30,025 bases of DNA from Anaerotignum sp. (GTDB taxonomy: Bacteria > Bacillota > Clostridia > Lachnospirales > Anaerotignaceae): assembly GCA_020024255.1 (NCBI GenBank), contig JAHHTX010000014.1, forward strand, positions 1-30,025, in the 5' to 3' direction. The position numbers were made by a program, and so were the translations under genes. A model generated the notes under the pieces. The model searched no databases and had not been told where the DNA came from. It saw only the letters and a program-made list of their open reading frames with translations. Below are positions 1 to 8,421 of the stretch, piece by piece (the stretch's first letter is position 1; every line of letters starts with the position of its first letter).

Positions 1-287
1 TTATAACATAGTAGTTTGTCCCATATAAAAGGGCTGTTGTCTTCAAATTCTGTAAGATATGATAAAACAACAAGATAAATACCGGTTGAAACTGCAGAAT
101 GTTGTTGTATAAAAAAGAATTTGCAGGAAGAAAACTATAGATATTCCATAAAGTATCTAAATAGCATAACAGTCTGTACCACAAAAAAATAATTTTTGCC
201 TGTAGTTTTGCAGTCAAAAATACTGATAGAAAATGGGGTATTGCTATATTCAAAAATAACTTATGTATTATGAGGAGGGAAAGCGAA
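1..287. other. Gene-free AT-rich upstream region
   Basis: No open reading frame with a ribosome binding site is visible here on either strand. The stretch is AT-rich and must hold the promoter of the transporter that starts at 288. I could not find a convincing -35/-10 pair. A ribosome binding site GGAGGG at 274-279 serves the next gene. Confidence 0.6.
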
Positions 288-1448
288 ATGACAAAACCTC
301 AAAACAGAAAAAATACAACAATTGCCGCTATGGGTCTTGCCTGTGTTTGGATGGGCACACACTTTGGTCCGGGTGTAGCTTCCGGTACACAAATCAATAC
401 ATACTATGTAAATTACGGCATCCCAGGCATTTTCTGCTCTTTGGTAGCTATGGCATTATTGGCTTTTGCACTGTACAACTCAATGGAATTTTCTCGTATT
501 TATAAAACTTATGACTATTCTAGCTGGATGCAAAAAGTATTTGGTATGAAATGGGTATCTATTTTCTTTGATATCTCCTTTATTGTCACCTGCGTTACCG
601 CTTTGGGCGGCAGTATCAATGCCATTGCCACACTGCTTTTGAAAGAATTCAGCATCAACTATTGGATTGGTGTTGGCATTGTTGTTATCTGTGCCAGTCT
701 GCTGTGTGCATTCGGTGCAAAATTGGTTTCTAAAGCCTCAACCTATATGATGTATCTCGTATTGGCTGTATTAGCAATTATCGTAATATTGGTTCTGATT
801 TATGGCGATACCGATATATCCGGCTCCATCGCAAACCAAACGACAAATCTGCCATCTGTGTCTTGGCCAAAAGCACTCTGGAGTGCTGTTATTTATGCAT
901 CATTCCAGTCTACCGTAGTTGCAAATATATCTTCTGTAGCAAATCAGCTGCCTTGTCGGTCTGCCGCAAAAAAAGCTGCTGTATTTGGCTTTATCGGAAA
1001 TGCTGCTATGCTGGTGATTATGGGAATGTTGCTGTTTAGCTACACCAACGTATACAACATTACCGGCGAAGCACTGCCTTTCTATTCCATACTGGAACGG
1101 CTTGGATTTAACTGGGCAACCATGGCTTATGTTTGCACTGTATTTGTAGCAGTTCTGTCTACTGCTGTGGGTTTCTGTTTCGGCGGACTTGCAAGATTCT
1201 CTAAATTATATCGCAAACCCGAAGAAAGCGCTCCCATAAAGGACGGACTTTTGGTAGCCGCTATCTTAATTGTATGTGCTTTATGCTCTAAGATTGGTAT
1301 TGTTGCACTGGTTTCCAAAGGATATACTATCTTAGGATACCTGAATCTTCCTATACTGATTATCCCTGCTATTTTCGTTGCAGGTACAAAAATCAGCAAA
1401 AAATATCTGGAAAAACATAATATTTCCACAGAAGGGGTAGATGAATAA
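288..1448 (+). CDS. YkvI-like integral membrane transporter (APC/LeuT-fold type)
   Basis: The product is a 386-residue polytopic membrane protein with about ten hydrophobic helices and short loops. The first helix carries GTHFGPGVASGTQ, resembling the glycine-rich unwound helix 1 of LeuT-fold carriers and the GxGFASGQE signature of the YkvI family. Its substrate cannot be read from the sequence; relatives are presumed amino-acid or organic-acid carriers. The ATG at 288 is chosen because GGAGGG lies 8 nt before it, whereas the in-frame ATG at 270 overlaps that ribosome binding site. The gene stands alone and converges on the DUF1846 gene, with a shared hairpin between them. Family assignment is by motif only; membrane location is secure. 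Confidence 0.75.
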   Translation: MTKPQNRKNTTIAAMGLACVWMGTHFGPGVASGTQINTYYVNYGIPGIFCSLVAMALLAFALYNSMEFSRIYKTYDYSSWMQKVFGMKWVSIFFDISFIVTCVTALGGSINAIATLLLKEFSINYWIGVGIVVICASLLCAFGAKLVSKASTYMMYLVLAVLAIIVILVLIYGDTDISGSIANQTTNLPSVSWPKALWSAVIYASFQSTVVANISSVANQLPCRSAAKKAAVFGFIGNAAMLVIMGMLLFSYTNVYNITGEALPFYSILERLGFNWATMAYVCTVFVAVLSTAVGFCFGGLARFSKLYRKPEESAPIKDGLLVAAILIVCALCSKIGIVALVSKGYTILGYLNLPILIIPAIFVAGTKISKKYLEKHNISTEGVDE

Positions 1449-1483
1449 TTCTGTACAGCCAATAAACTGTAAAACGAACATAA

Positions 1484-1527
1484 AAACAGCAGAGAACATA
1501 TTTTCAAGATATGATTCTCTGCTGTTT
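1484..1527. terminator. Bidirectional terminator between convergent genes
   Basis: A perfect 13-bp inverted repeat (AAACAGCAGAGAA with TTCTCTGCTGTTT) has an 18-nt loop that can pair further. On the minus strand it is followed by a T-run (GTTTTTATG), so it should end the DUF1846 transcript. On the plus strand the U-tract is poorer, but the stem probably also serves the transporter gene. Confidence 0.75.
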
Positions 1528-1543
1528 CCTATTGTCCGAAATT

Positions 1544-3028
1544 TTAACCATGGAATAATTTTTTTGTCTGATACTTTGGTTCGCAAGTTAAATTTACGCC
1601 TAACTTTTGAAATACATTTTCATCTACCGTCGAAAGAATAACCGATGAATGTACCTCACAATCTTTGAGATTTTCCAACTGCTCCATTGCCATTTCTGCT
1701 TTGGGGTCTGTATTTGCACAAATACACAGTGCAATTAAAATTTCATCTGTATGCAGTCTGGGATTATGATTACCCAGATGGGATACCTTCAAATGCTGAA
1801 TGGGTTCAATAACGGAAGGGGAAATAAGTTTTGTATCATGGTCAAGGTTTGCCAGTTTCTTCAGTGCATTCAATACCATAGCAGAAGATGCACCAAGGAG
1901 AGAACTGGTTTTACCGGTTACAATGGTACCGTCTGCCAGTTCAATGGCTGCCGCCGGAGCACCGGTTTCTTCTGCTCTTGCATTGGCTGCCGCTACAACA
2001 GGTCTGTCAGAAATGCCTGTTGCTGCCTGCTTCATCAAAAGTTCCAGTCTATAAAGAGCATCTTCACCGCCATTCCCCTTTCTCTGCTCGCAAAGTGCCT
2101 TATAATATCTTCTGACAATCTCCCTTCTCGCTGCATTTTTTGCTTCTTCATTGTTGACAATACAGTTTCCCACCATATTTACACCCATGTCTGTCGGAGA
2201 TTTATAAGGGGATTCCCCATATATTTTCTCAAACATGGCATTGAGTACAGGAAACACTTCAATATCCCGATTATAGTTAACCGTTGTTTTGCCATATGCC
2301 TCCAAATGGAAAGGGTCAATCATATTCATATCATTGAGGTCAGCCGTTGCCGCTTCATAAGCAAGATTGACAGGGTGTTGCAGAGGCATATTCCAAATGG
2401 GAAATGTTTCAAATTTGGCATAGCCTGCCTGAATCCCTCTCTTATTTTCATGGTAAAGCTGAGAAAGGCAGACCGCCATTTTGCCGCTGCCGGGACCCGG
2501 TGCTGTTACCACCACAAGTGAGTGTTTCGTTTCAATATATTCGTTTTTCCCAAATCCTTCTTCACTGACAATAAAAGGAACATTACTGGGATAACCAGAA
2601 ATAGTATAATGACGGTATACACGAAGTCCCAGACTTTCCAGTTTTTTCTGATAAGCAATGGCACTTTCCTGCCCACCAAACTGCGTCAAAACCACACTGC
2701 CTACATAAAGCCCGTAGCCCCGAAATGCGTCAATCAGCCGCAACACATCCATATCATAAGTAATGCCAAGATCACCACGCACCTTGTTTTTTTCAATATC
2801 TCCTGCACTGATGACAAGCACAATTTCCACGTCTTCCTTTACCTGTACCAGCATATTGATTTTGCTATCTGGTTTAAATCCCGGCAAAACACGGGAAGCA
2901 TGGTTATCATCAAAGAGTTTTCCGCCAAATTCCAGATACAGCTTTCCGCCAAACTGACCAATGCGTTCCTTAATGCACTCTGACTGCATCCGCAGATATT
3001 TTTCATTATCAAATGCCATTTGTTTCAT
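1544..3028 (-). CDS. DUF1846 family protein
   Basis: A 494-residue soluble protein whose start (FDNEKYLRMQSECIKERI) and overall length match the DUF1846 family (PF08903) of Firmicutes and Actinobacteria. A glycine-rich, P-loop-like segment APGPGSGK at residues 176-183 suggests nucleotide or phosphate binding. The biochemical function of the family is not established as far as I know. The ATG at 3028 follows GGGGAG by 8 nt; a second ATG three codons later is less well placed. It is monocistronic, between its own promoter near 3126-3154 and the hairpin at 1484-1527. The family call is confident and the function unknown. Confidence 0.85.
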   Translation of the reverse strand: MKQMAFDNEKYLRMQSECIKERIGQFGGKLYLEFGGKLFDDNHASRVLPGFKPDSKINMLVQVKEDVEIVLVISAGDIEKNKVRGDLGITYDMDVLRLIDAFRGYGLYVGSVVLTQFGGQESAIAYQKKLESLGLRVYRHYTISGYPSNVPFIVSEEGFGKNEYIETKHSLVVVTAPGPGSGKMAVCLSQLYHENKRGIQAGYAKFETFPIWNMPLQHPVNLAYEAATADLNDMNMIDPFHLEAYGKTTVNYNRDIEVFPVLNAMFEKIYGESPYKSPTDMGVNMVGNCIVNNEEAKNAARREIVRRYYKALCEQRKGNGGEDALYRLELLMKQAATGISDRPVVAAANARAEETGAPAAAIELADGTIVTGKTSSLLGASSAMVLNALKKLANLDHDTKLISPSVIEPIQHLKVSHLGNHNPRLHTDEILIALCICANTDPKAEMAMEQLENLKDCEVHSSVILSTVDENVFQKLGVNLTCEPKYQTKKLFHG

Positions 3029-3125
3029 GATTAACTCTCCCCAGCCTTATAAAATAAAAATGCAGACAATCGAAATCCTCTGCTTTTTTTCTGTATTTCT
3101 TTTTACTTTTCATATCCGATACAAA

Positions 3126-3154
3126 ATTATACTATTTTTTTATCCAATTTACAA
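3126..3154 (-). promoter_or_regulatory. Sigma-A promoter of the DUF1846 gene, with leader hairpin
   Basis: TTGTAA (3149-3154), a 17-nt spacer and TATAAT (3126-3131) read toward the DUF1846 gene. Transcription would start near 3119, giving a leader of about 90 nt. The leader holds a weak terminator-like hairpin at 3062-3083 (GCAGA/TCTGC, 12-nt loop) followed by ATTTTTATTTT. The stem has only 5 bp, so attenuation is just a possibility. Confidence 0.6.
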
Positions 3155-3222
3155 AGGAAAAGCATAATTTTTTTTGTTTTTTCTGCACTTTTATGAAAAT
3201 GCGTTATTTTTCTTTGCACTTT

Positions 3223-3975
3223 TCATTTGTTTTCTGTCATTTTTTCTGCAACATCTTCTACAACAGAAAGACAAAACACACGCACCTCTGCGGCTCCTGC
3301 CCGCAAAAGCACTTTGGTACATTCTTTTGTTGTTGCACCTGTGGTAAAAATATCGTCCACCAGAAGAATATGCTTTCCATTGACCTCTGCATTTTCGGAA
3401 AGGGCAAAGACATCTTTTAGGTTGTCCCTCCTTTCCTCTGCCGTCAAACTGCTTTGCGGTTTTGTATGCACCTGCCGTTTCAGAATTTGGGGGGCATAGG
3501 AAATCCCTGTTTTTTCTGCCAATACCAAACAAAGCCTGTCTGCCTGATTAAATCCTCTATGTTTTTCTTTTTTGGGATGCAGTGGTACTGCTGTCATATA
3601 GTCTGCCCACGTTATCCAATCCTTATGTACCTTTTGGAGATATTCTGCCATAAGGCTGCCCAAAGCCCTATCATCATGGCGAAACCCATGAAATTTATAA
3701 TTTGCAATAGGCTTTTGCATGACATCATAAGAAAATACCGCTGCCGCTTTTGTAAAAGGGAAATCTTCCAAAGCACAACGATGGCAAAAGGCTTGATTGC
3801 CCAATGTTCTGCCACATCTTTCGCACTGCCTGCCAAGAAGAAAGGGTATCTGCTGTTTACAGCTTTCGCAAAGGCTGTTCTCCTTCTGCTCCAAAGGCAG
3901 AACACTGCCACAAATAACACATTGAGAGGGAAAGAAAAATTCCAAAATCATTTTTGCCAGAGCATTCATCTGCAT
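3223..3975 (-). CDS. comF: ComF family phosphoribosyltransferase-like competence protein
   Basis: A 250-residue ComF homologue. The N-terminus has four zinc-ribbon-type cysteine pairs (CVICG, CESC, CERCG, CHRC). The C-terminal half is a PRTase-like domain ending in the signature ILLVDDIFTTGATTKEC. In competent bacteria ComF helps bring single-stranded DNA through the membrane; in Clostridia its role is less clear and may be recombinational. The ATG at 3975 lies 8 nt after GGAGGG, and that ribosome binding site overlaps the last codons of recD2. Only 4 nt separate the recD2 stop from this start, so the two genes are translationally coupled. A second ATG two codons later is an alternative start. 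Confidence 0.93.
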   Translation of the reverse strand: MQMNALAKMILEFFFPSQCVICGSVLPLEQKENSLCESCKQQIPFLLGRQCERCGRTLGNQAFCHRCALEDFPFTKAAAVFSYDVMQKPIANYKFHGFRHDDRALGSLMAEYLQKVHKDWITWADYMTAVPLHPKKEKHRGFNQADRLCLVLAEKTGISYAPQILKRQVHTKPQSSLTAEERRDNLKDVFALSENAEVNGKHILLVDDIFTTGATTKECTKVLLRAGAAEVRVFCLSVVEDVAEKMTENK

Positions 3976-3979
3976 ATTT

Positions 3980-6217
3980 CTATCCCTCCATAAATTCATA
4001 AAGCGAGCGAATCCGCTCTGCCAGTCCTGTACATCTTTGCACTTCTTTATCCCTTGCAACCATAGCAGAAACTGTTTCCGGCAATCCAACCAAAACCACA
4101 AGATTTTTCGCTCTTGTGACCGCTGTGTACAGAAGGTTTCTGGTCAAAAGCATAGGCGGCCCGCTGTGTACCGGCAGCACCACCACAGGATACTCACTCC
4201 CCTGTGATTTGTGTATGGTAATGGCATAAGCAAGCTCCAGTTCATCTAGCTGGGAATAATCGTATTCCACCACTTTGCCATCATCAAATAAAATCTCCAT
4301 CGCTTCCGCATCATCGTCTATACTGCGTATTCTGCCTGCATCACCGTTAAATACACCAACACCTTCCTCTGTACATTTCCCCAATGAATTATACATTCGC
4401 CATGCAATATTATAATTATTTTTAATTTGCATAACTTTATCGCCTTCTCGAAATACAATTTGTCTATATTCCTTTTCCGCCCGTTTTGGATTCGGTGGAT
4501 TCAAAGCCTCCTGCAAAGCCTGATTGAGGTGCTGTACACCCAGTACGCCCTTTCGCATAGGGGTCAGAACCTGCATATCCCGCAGACCGTCACACCCTGT
4601 ATATTTCGGCAGACGTTTCGTCACCAAGTCCCGTATTGTCGTCACAACGTCTTCTCCAAAGGTACGCTTAACAAAGAAAAAATCTGTGTTTTTGCCGTTT
4701 AGCATTGGCTGTTCTCCACGGTTAATGCGGTGGGCATTCATAATAATGGCACTTTCCTGTGCCTGTCTGAAAATGTGCTGCAAACGCACCACCGGCAGCT
4801 TTTCGCTGGCAATCATATCCTGCAAAACATTGCCTGCTCCCACAGAAGGCAGCTGGTCAACGTCCCCTACAAAAATCACTCTTGTTTTCGGTGCTACAGC
4901 ACGAAGAAAGGAGTGCATCAAAAGCAGGTCAATCATAGAGGCTTCATCTACAATAATCACATCTGCCTCCAAAGGATTTTCCTCATTTCGCTCAAAAGTC
5001 TGTCTACGGCTGTCCTCACTCAAAAAAGAGGTTTCCAAAAGACGATGCAGTGTTTTTGCCTCTACACCCGTTGCTTCTGTCATACGCTTTGCTGCCCGTC
5101 CTGTGGGTGCAGCCAATACAACGTCACACTCCGCGTCTTGCAATATCCGCAAAATGGTATTGATGGTTGTGGTTTTCCCTGTCCCCGGCCCTCCTGTAAT
5201 AATGAGAACGCCTTGTTCCAATGCCTGCATAACGGCAGTGCGTTGCTCCTGTGCCAATTTCACACCCGTTTCTTTTTCCGTCTGCAAGACAAGTTCCTCT
5301 GCATCCTGCAAATTGATTTTCTTTCTGCCTGCCAGAAGTTCCAAAAGCCGCTTTGCCACTGCCATCTCTGCATAAAAATACAAATTCAGATAAACCGCTT
5401 CTACCCCATTTATATTTTCCTGCCAAATCTGGCTGTCCACCTGCAATTCCCGCAGGGCATTTTCCACCTGCATAGGGTGCAGTTCCAAAAGAGCTGTTGC
5501 TTCTTCAATGAGTTTTTCCTTTGGCAAAAAGCAGTCACCATTTCCTGCCCCTGTATTCAGCACATATTTTACAGCAGACTTGATACGATTGGGGTCATCT
5601 GGTGCAATACCTGCACTTGCCGCCATTTTATCTGCCATGCGGAAACCGATGCCCCAGATATCGTCTGCCAAGCGATAGGGATTTGTTTTCACTACATCAA
5701 AGGTACGGGATTTATATTTTTTATAAATTTTCATGGCATAGGTGGGGGAAATGTCAAAGTCCTGCAAGAAGAGCATGGCTTTTCGCAATTCGTGCTGTTC
5801 ACGAAACACGTCGGAAATACGCTGTGCCTTTTCATAGGTGAGTCCCCGTATTTTTGCCAATTCCTCCGGCTTTTCCTCTATCACATAAAAAGAGGCTTCG
5901 CCAAATTCATCGACAATCTTTTTCGCTGTTTTCGGGCCAATACCCTTAATCAATCCTGAAGATAAATACTTTTCGATACCGGATACTGTTGTGGGCATGG
6001 ATTTTTCATAATACTGCACTTGTATCTGTCTGCCATAAAGAGGGTGAACTGTCCATGTGCCTTGAATTTCCAGTGTTTCCCCTTGGTGTAGCTGGGGAAC
6101 CGTCCCCACACAAGTCACTTCATCATCTTCTGTTTCCAAAGCAAACACTGCATAACCATTTTCCGGATTTTGGTACACAATGTTTTCCACTTCTCCTGTC
6201 ACTTTGATTTCATCCAT
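3980..6217 (-). CDS. recD2: ATP-dependent RecD2-type DNA helicase
   Basis: A 745-residue SF1B helicase of the RecD2/TraA type, which unwinds DNA 5'-3' without RecBC partners and acts in repair and fork maintenance. An N-terminal OB-like region is followed by helix-hairpin-helix motifs (GIEKYLSSGLIKGIGPKTAK). Then come Walker A GGPGTGKTTT near residue 340, Walker B VIIVDEAS, and the C-terminal UvrD-type motif AYAITIHKSQGSEYP. The ATG at 6217 is preferred because GAGGG sits about 6 nt upstream; the ATG seven codons earlier has no good ribosome binding site. Length is typical. It is the middle gene of a three-gene operon whose promoter carries a LexA-like box. Confidence 0.95.
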   Translation of the reverse strand: MDEIKVTGEVENIVYQNPENGYAVFALETEDDEVTCVGTVPQLHQGETLEIQGTWTVHPLYGRQIQVQYYEKSMPTTVSGIEKYLSSGLIKGIGPKTAKKIVDEFGEASFYVIEEKPEELAKIRGLTYEKAQRISDVFREQHELRKAMLFLQDFDISPTYAMKIYKKYKSRTFDVVKTNPYRLADDIWGIGFRMADKMAASAGIAPDDPNRIKSAVKYVLNTGAGNGDCFLPKEKLIEEATALLELHPMQVENALRELQVDSQIWQENINGVEAVYLNLYFYAEMAVAKRLLELLAGRKKINLQDAEELVLQTEKETGVKLAQEQRTAVMQALEQGVLIITGGPGTGKTTTINTILRILQDAECDVVLAAPTGRAAKRMTEATGVEAKTLHRLLETSFLSEDSRRQTFERNEENPLEADVIIVDEASMIDLLLMHSFLRAVAPKTRVIFVGDVDQLPSVGAGNVLQDMIASEKLPVVRLQHIFRQAQESAIIMNAHRINRGEQPMLNGKNTDFFFVKRTFGEDVVTTIRDLVTKRLPKYTGCDGLRDMQVLTPMRKGVLGVQHLNQALQEALNPPNPKRAEKEYRQIVFREGDKVMQIKNNYNIAWRMYNSLGKCTEEGVGVFNGDAGRIRSIDDDAEAMEILFDDGKVVEYDYSQLDELELAYAITIHKSQGSEYPVVVLPVHSGPPMLLTRNLLYTAVTRAKNLVVLVGLPETVSAMVARDKEVQRCTGLAERIRSLYEFMEG

Positions 6218-6247
6218 GTTCGTCCCTCTTTTCGGCATTGCTATCTC

Positions 6248-6790
6248 TTATTCCCATTCATAGGGAAAGCCCAGTTTTTCCATAAAATCTACCATCTGCC
6301 AGCTATCGCCCATTGTACATTCATCATCTTCATATGCGAACATCTCTTCATCGCCGTCCCACATTTCCTCTGTCCAAAACTGCAAATAATGAGATATTTC
6401 TTCTGCTTCTATGTCAAAATAAGGGGCAACTTTTTCTGCATTGCCTGCCACATTTTGTCGTTCTTCCTCATCCACCTCATCAAAGTAATCAGGCATAGGA
6501 TTAAAAGTATCTATATGTTTCCCCTTATCATAAAAATCATAGCCCCAAAAATCATCATCATAAATATAACAAAGCATAACAGGGCAATCCAGTGCCTCAG
6601 AAAGTGCCTGTGTCATTGTTTCATAACCGGTGCAATATTCATTGAGTAAAACTTGTATCCCTTTTTCCCTTTGTTGATACTGACATTCTGCAGGAATCAA
6701 ATCCCAACAATCCTTTTCTTTTTCCAATTCTGCCTTCAATTTTTCTTCTGTTGTGTTTTGTACAATAAGCACATTTAAAAATAAACCCAT
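6248..6790 (-). CDS. Hypothetical acidic protein, first gene of recD2-comF operon
   Basis: A 180-residue soluble, strongly acidic protein that I do not recognise. After a hydrophobic start (GLFLNVLIVQN) it has a charged helix (EEKLKAELEKEKD). A tryptophan/tyrosine-rich central part follows (YIYDDDFWGYDFYDKGKHID) with a proline/aspartate segment FNPMPDYFDEVDEEE, and the tail is acidic (WTEEMWDGDEEMFAYEDDE). The fold could be SMI1/KNR4-like or immunity-like, but this is a guess. The ATG at 6790 follows GAGGTG closely; the ATG four codons earlier lies in that ribosome binding site. It is the promoter-proximal gene, 30 nt ahead of recD2. Confidence 0.8.
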   Translation of the reverse strand: MGLFLNVLIVQNTTEEKLKAELEKEKDCWDLIPAECQYQQREKGIQVLLNEYCTGYETMTQALSEALDCPVMLCYIYDDDFWGYDFYDKGKHIDTFNPMPDYFDEVDEEERQNVAGNAEKVAPYFDIEAEEISHYLQFWTEEMWDGDEEMFAYEDDECTMGDSWQMVDFMEKLGFPYEWE

Positions 6791-6852
6791 AAAGCACCTC
6801 ATTCCACTATTTTTGATTTTTTCTATTCCCTTTGCATACTTTATTATGATGT

Positions 6853-6890
6853 ATTATACCATATCTTCCCAAGAAAGAGAACAATCGTTC
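6853..6890 (-). promoter_or_regulatory. Promoter with overlapping LexA/DinR-type box
   Basis: An extended -10 element TGGTATAAT (TATAAT at 6853-6858) lies about 60 nt before the first gene of the recD2-comF operon. The -35 position (6876-6881) is poor. Overlapping it at 6879-6890 is GAACGATTGTTC, an exact GAAC-N4-GTTC palindrome with A/T flanks. This fits the core of the Gram-positive LexA (DinR) box, placed where LexA would block RNA polymerase. Confidence 0.55.
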
Positions 6891-6900
6891 TAAAAACATC

Positions 6901-6935
6901 AAAAAAAACGGTTTCTCATTGTTTAAGAGAAACCG
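6901..6935 (-). terminator. Intrinsic terminator of metK
   Basis: On the minus strand GCGGTTTCTC, a 9-nt loop and GAGAAACCG are followed by eight T residues. This strong rho-independent terminator lies 22 nt after the metK stop and just upstream of the next operon's promoter. Confidence 0.92.
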
Positions 6936-6956
6936 CTTTCTGCATTCTTCTTTGCT

Positions 6957-8129
6957 TTATACTTGAAAAACGTCTGTTTTATCTGTCTTTTCCCAAGGCA
7001 GGTCAAGGTCTGTTCTGCCAAAATGGCCATATGCTGCAATCTGTCTGTAAATTGGACGCTGCAAGTCGAAATTCTTAATGATTGCTGCGGGACGCAGGTC
7101 AAAATTTTTCTGTACCAATTCTGTAATTTCCTCATCAGAAATTTTACCTGTACCGAAGGTATTAACCAAAATGGAAACAGGCTTTGCCACACCAATGGCA
7201 TAAGCAAACTGTACTTCACATTTTTTCGCAATACCACTTGCCACAATATTCTTTGCCACATATCTTGCTGCATAGCAGCCGGAACGGTCAACCTTTGTGG
7301 GGTCTTTTCCACTGAATGCACCGCCACCATGGGCTGCATAGCCACCATAAGTATCTACGATAATCTTTCTGCCAGTCAAACCGCTATCCCCTTGTGGGCC
7401 GCCGATAACGAATCTGCCTGTAGGATTGATGTAGTACTTTGTATTTTCATCAAGAAGATGTGCAGGAATAACTTTCTTTACCACTTCTGCAATAACATCT
7501 TCCCGAATCTGTTCCTGTGTTGCTTCAGGGTCATGCTGTGTAGAAACAACAACGGTATCAATACGGCTTGGTTTATCGTCCACATACTCCACAGTCACCT
7601 GTGCTTTGCCATCGGGACGCAAGTAAGGCAGCGTACCATTTTTTCGTACTTCAGACAATCTTCTGGTGAGCTTATGTGCCAAAGAAATGGGAAGGGGCAT
7701 CAATTCTTCTGTTTCGTCACAAGCAAAGCCGAACATCATTCCCTGATCTCCTGCCCCTGTGTCAAATTCGCTGTCATCTTCTCCCGTTTTGTTTTCCAGT
7801 GCTTTATCTACACCCATGGCAATGTCAGGAGACTGTCCGTGAATAGAAGTCAGTACTGCACAGGTTTCGCTGTCAAAGCCAAATTTTGCACGGTTATAGC
7901 CGATTTCGTCCAATGTCTGGCGGACAATTCCTTCCACGTCCACATATGCACTTGTTGTGATTTCCCCCATAACAAAGATGATACCTGTTGTGGTTGTTGT
8001 TTCGCAGGCAACTCTTGCATGAGGGTCTTTTGCCAAAATGGTGTCCAAAATTGCATCAGAAATCTGGTCACAAATTTTATCGGGATGTCCCTCTGTTACA
8101 GACTCAGATGTAAATAATCTTTTGCTCAT
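6957..8129 (-). CDS. metK: S-adenosylmethionine synthetase
   Basis: A 390-residue methionine adenosyltransferase that makes S-adenosylmethionine from methionine and ATP in the cytoplasm. Signature motifs are in place: GHPDK (residues 14-18), GAGDQG (125-130), and the glycine-rich phosphate loop GGGAFSGKDPTKVD (268-281). The length is typical of the family. The ATG at 8129 follows AAGGAGG by 6 nt. It is monocistronic, between a perfect promoter with a SAM-I riboswitch upstream and a strong terminator downstream. Expression is therefore repressed by its own product. The SAM-consuming trmB and the by-product-recycling mtnN are also in this window. Confidence 0.98.
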   Translation of the reverse strand: MSKRLFTSESVTEGHPDKICDQISDAILDTILAKDPHARVACETTTTTGIIFVMGEITTSAYVDVEGIVRQTLDEIGYNRAKFGFDSETCAVLTSIHGQSPDIAMGVDKALENKTGEDDSEFDTGAGDQGMMFGFACDETEELMPLPISLAHKLTRRLSEVRKNGTLPYLRPDGKAQVTVEYVDDKPSRIDTVVVSTQHDPEATQEQIREDVIAEVVKKVIPAHLLDENTKYYINPTGRFVIGGPQGDSGLTGRKIIVDTYGGYAAHGGGAFSGKDPTKVDRSGCYAARYVAKNIVASGIAKKCEVQFAYAIGVAKPVSILVNTFGTGKISDEEITELVQKNFDLRPAAIIKNFDLQRPIYRQIAAYGHFGRTDLDLPWEKTDKTDVFQV

Positions 8130-8191
8130 ACTATTCCTCCTTAAATGTTTTCTCCATGATTCAGGGATTCTGCCCTTTCATACAACAGCAT

Positions 8192-8213
8192 AAAAAAAAG
8201 CCCCTTCAGGGCT
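8192..8213 (-). terminator. Attenuator terminator of the SAM-I riboswitch
   Basis: On the minus strand AGCCCTGAAGGGGCT is followed by eight T residues. It lies just after the SAM-I aptamer and about 60 nt before the metK start. This is the expression platform: SAM binding should favour the terminator and stop transcription early. Confidence 0.92.
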
Positions 8214-8224
8214 ATCCAAATTTG

Positions 8225-8325
8225 ACTCATCTTCCGCAAAACTGCGGGGGAATTGGCACCGATGCGTTTCCGCCGGTTGCCGGGTGTCACAGGGCCCTGT
8301 CCCTCAACCACTCTTGATAAGCGTC
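8225..8325 (-). promoter_or_regulatory. SAM-I (S-box) riboswitch aptamer
   Basis: Read on the minus strand, the segment starts with CTTATCAAGAGTGG. It then has GAGGGACAGGGCCC, the conserved TGACACCCGGCAACC, GGTGCCAATTCC, a GC hairpin, and closes with GGAAGATGAG. These are the hallmark elements of the S-box aptamer in the correct order and spacing. It is followed by a terminator and then metK, so it switches metK off when SAM is abundant. Confidence 0.97.
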
Positions 8326-8342
8326 TGATAAAATTCTTTTTT

Positions 8343-8371
8343 ATTATATCAATTCTCATGGCAGCTGTCAA
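8343..8371 (-). promoter_or_regulatory. Perfect consensus sigma-A promoter of metK
   Basis: TTGACA (8366-8371), exactly 17 nt, then TATAAT (8343-8348): both hexamers match consensus. Transcription would begin near 8336, about 10 nt before the SAM-I aptamer. A maximal promoter gated by a riboswitch is a common design. Confidence 0.92.
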
Positions 8372-8421
8372 GAAAACAGCACAAAAATTCGACATTTTTC
8401 CAAAAAAAGGAAAGAGATTGT

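Noticed and set aside
8141..8191. Sixteen-codon frame (MLLYERAES...) between the SAM riboswitch terminator and metK
   Set aside because: Its ATG directly follows the terminator T-run with no ribosome binding site. Ending next to the metK site is most likely chance.
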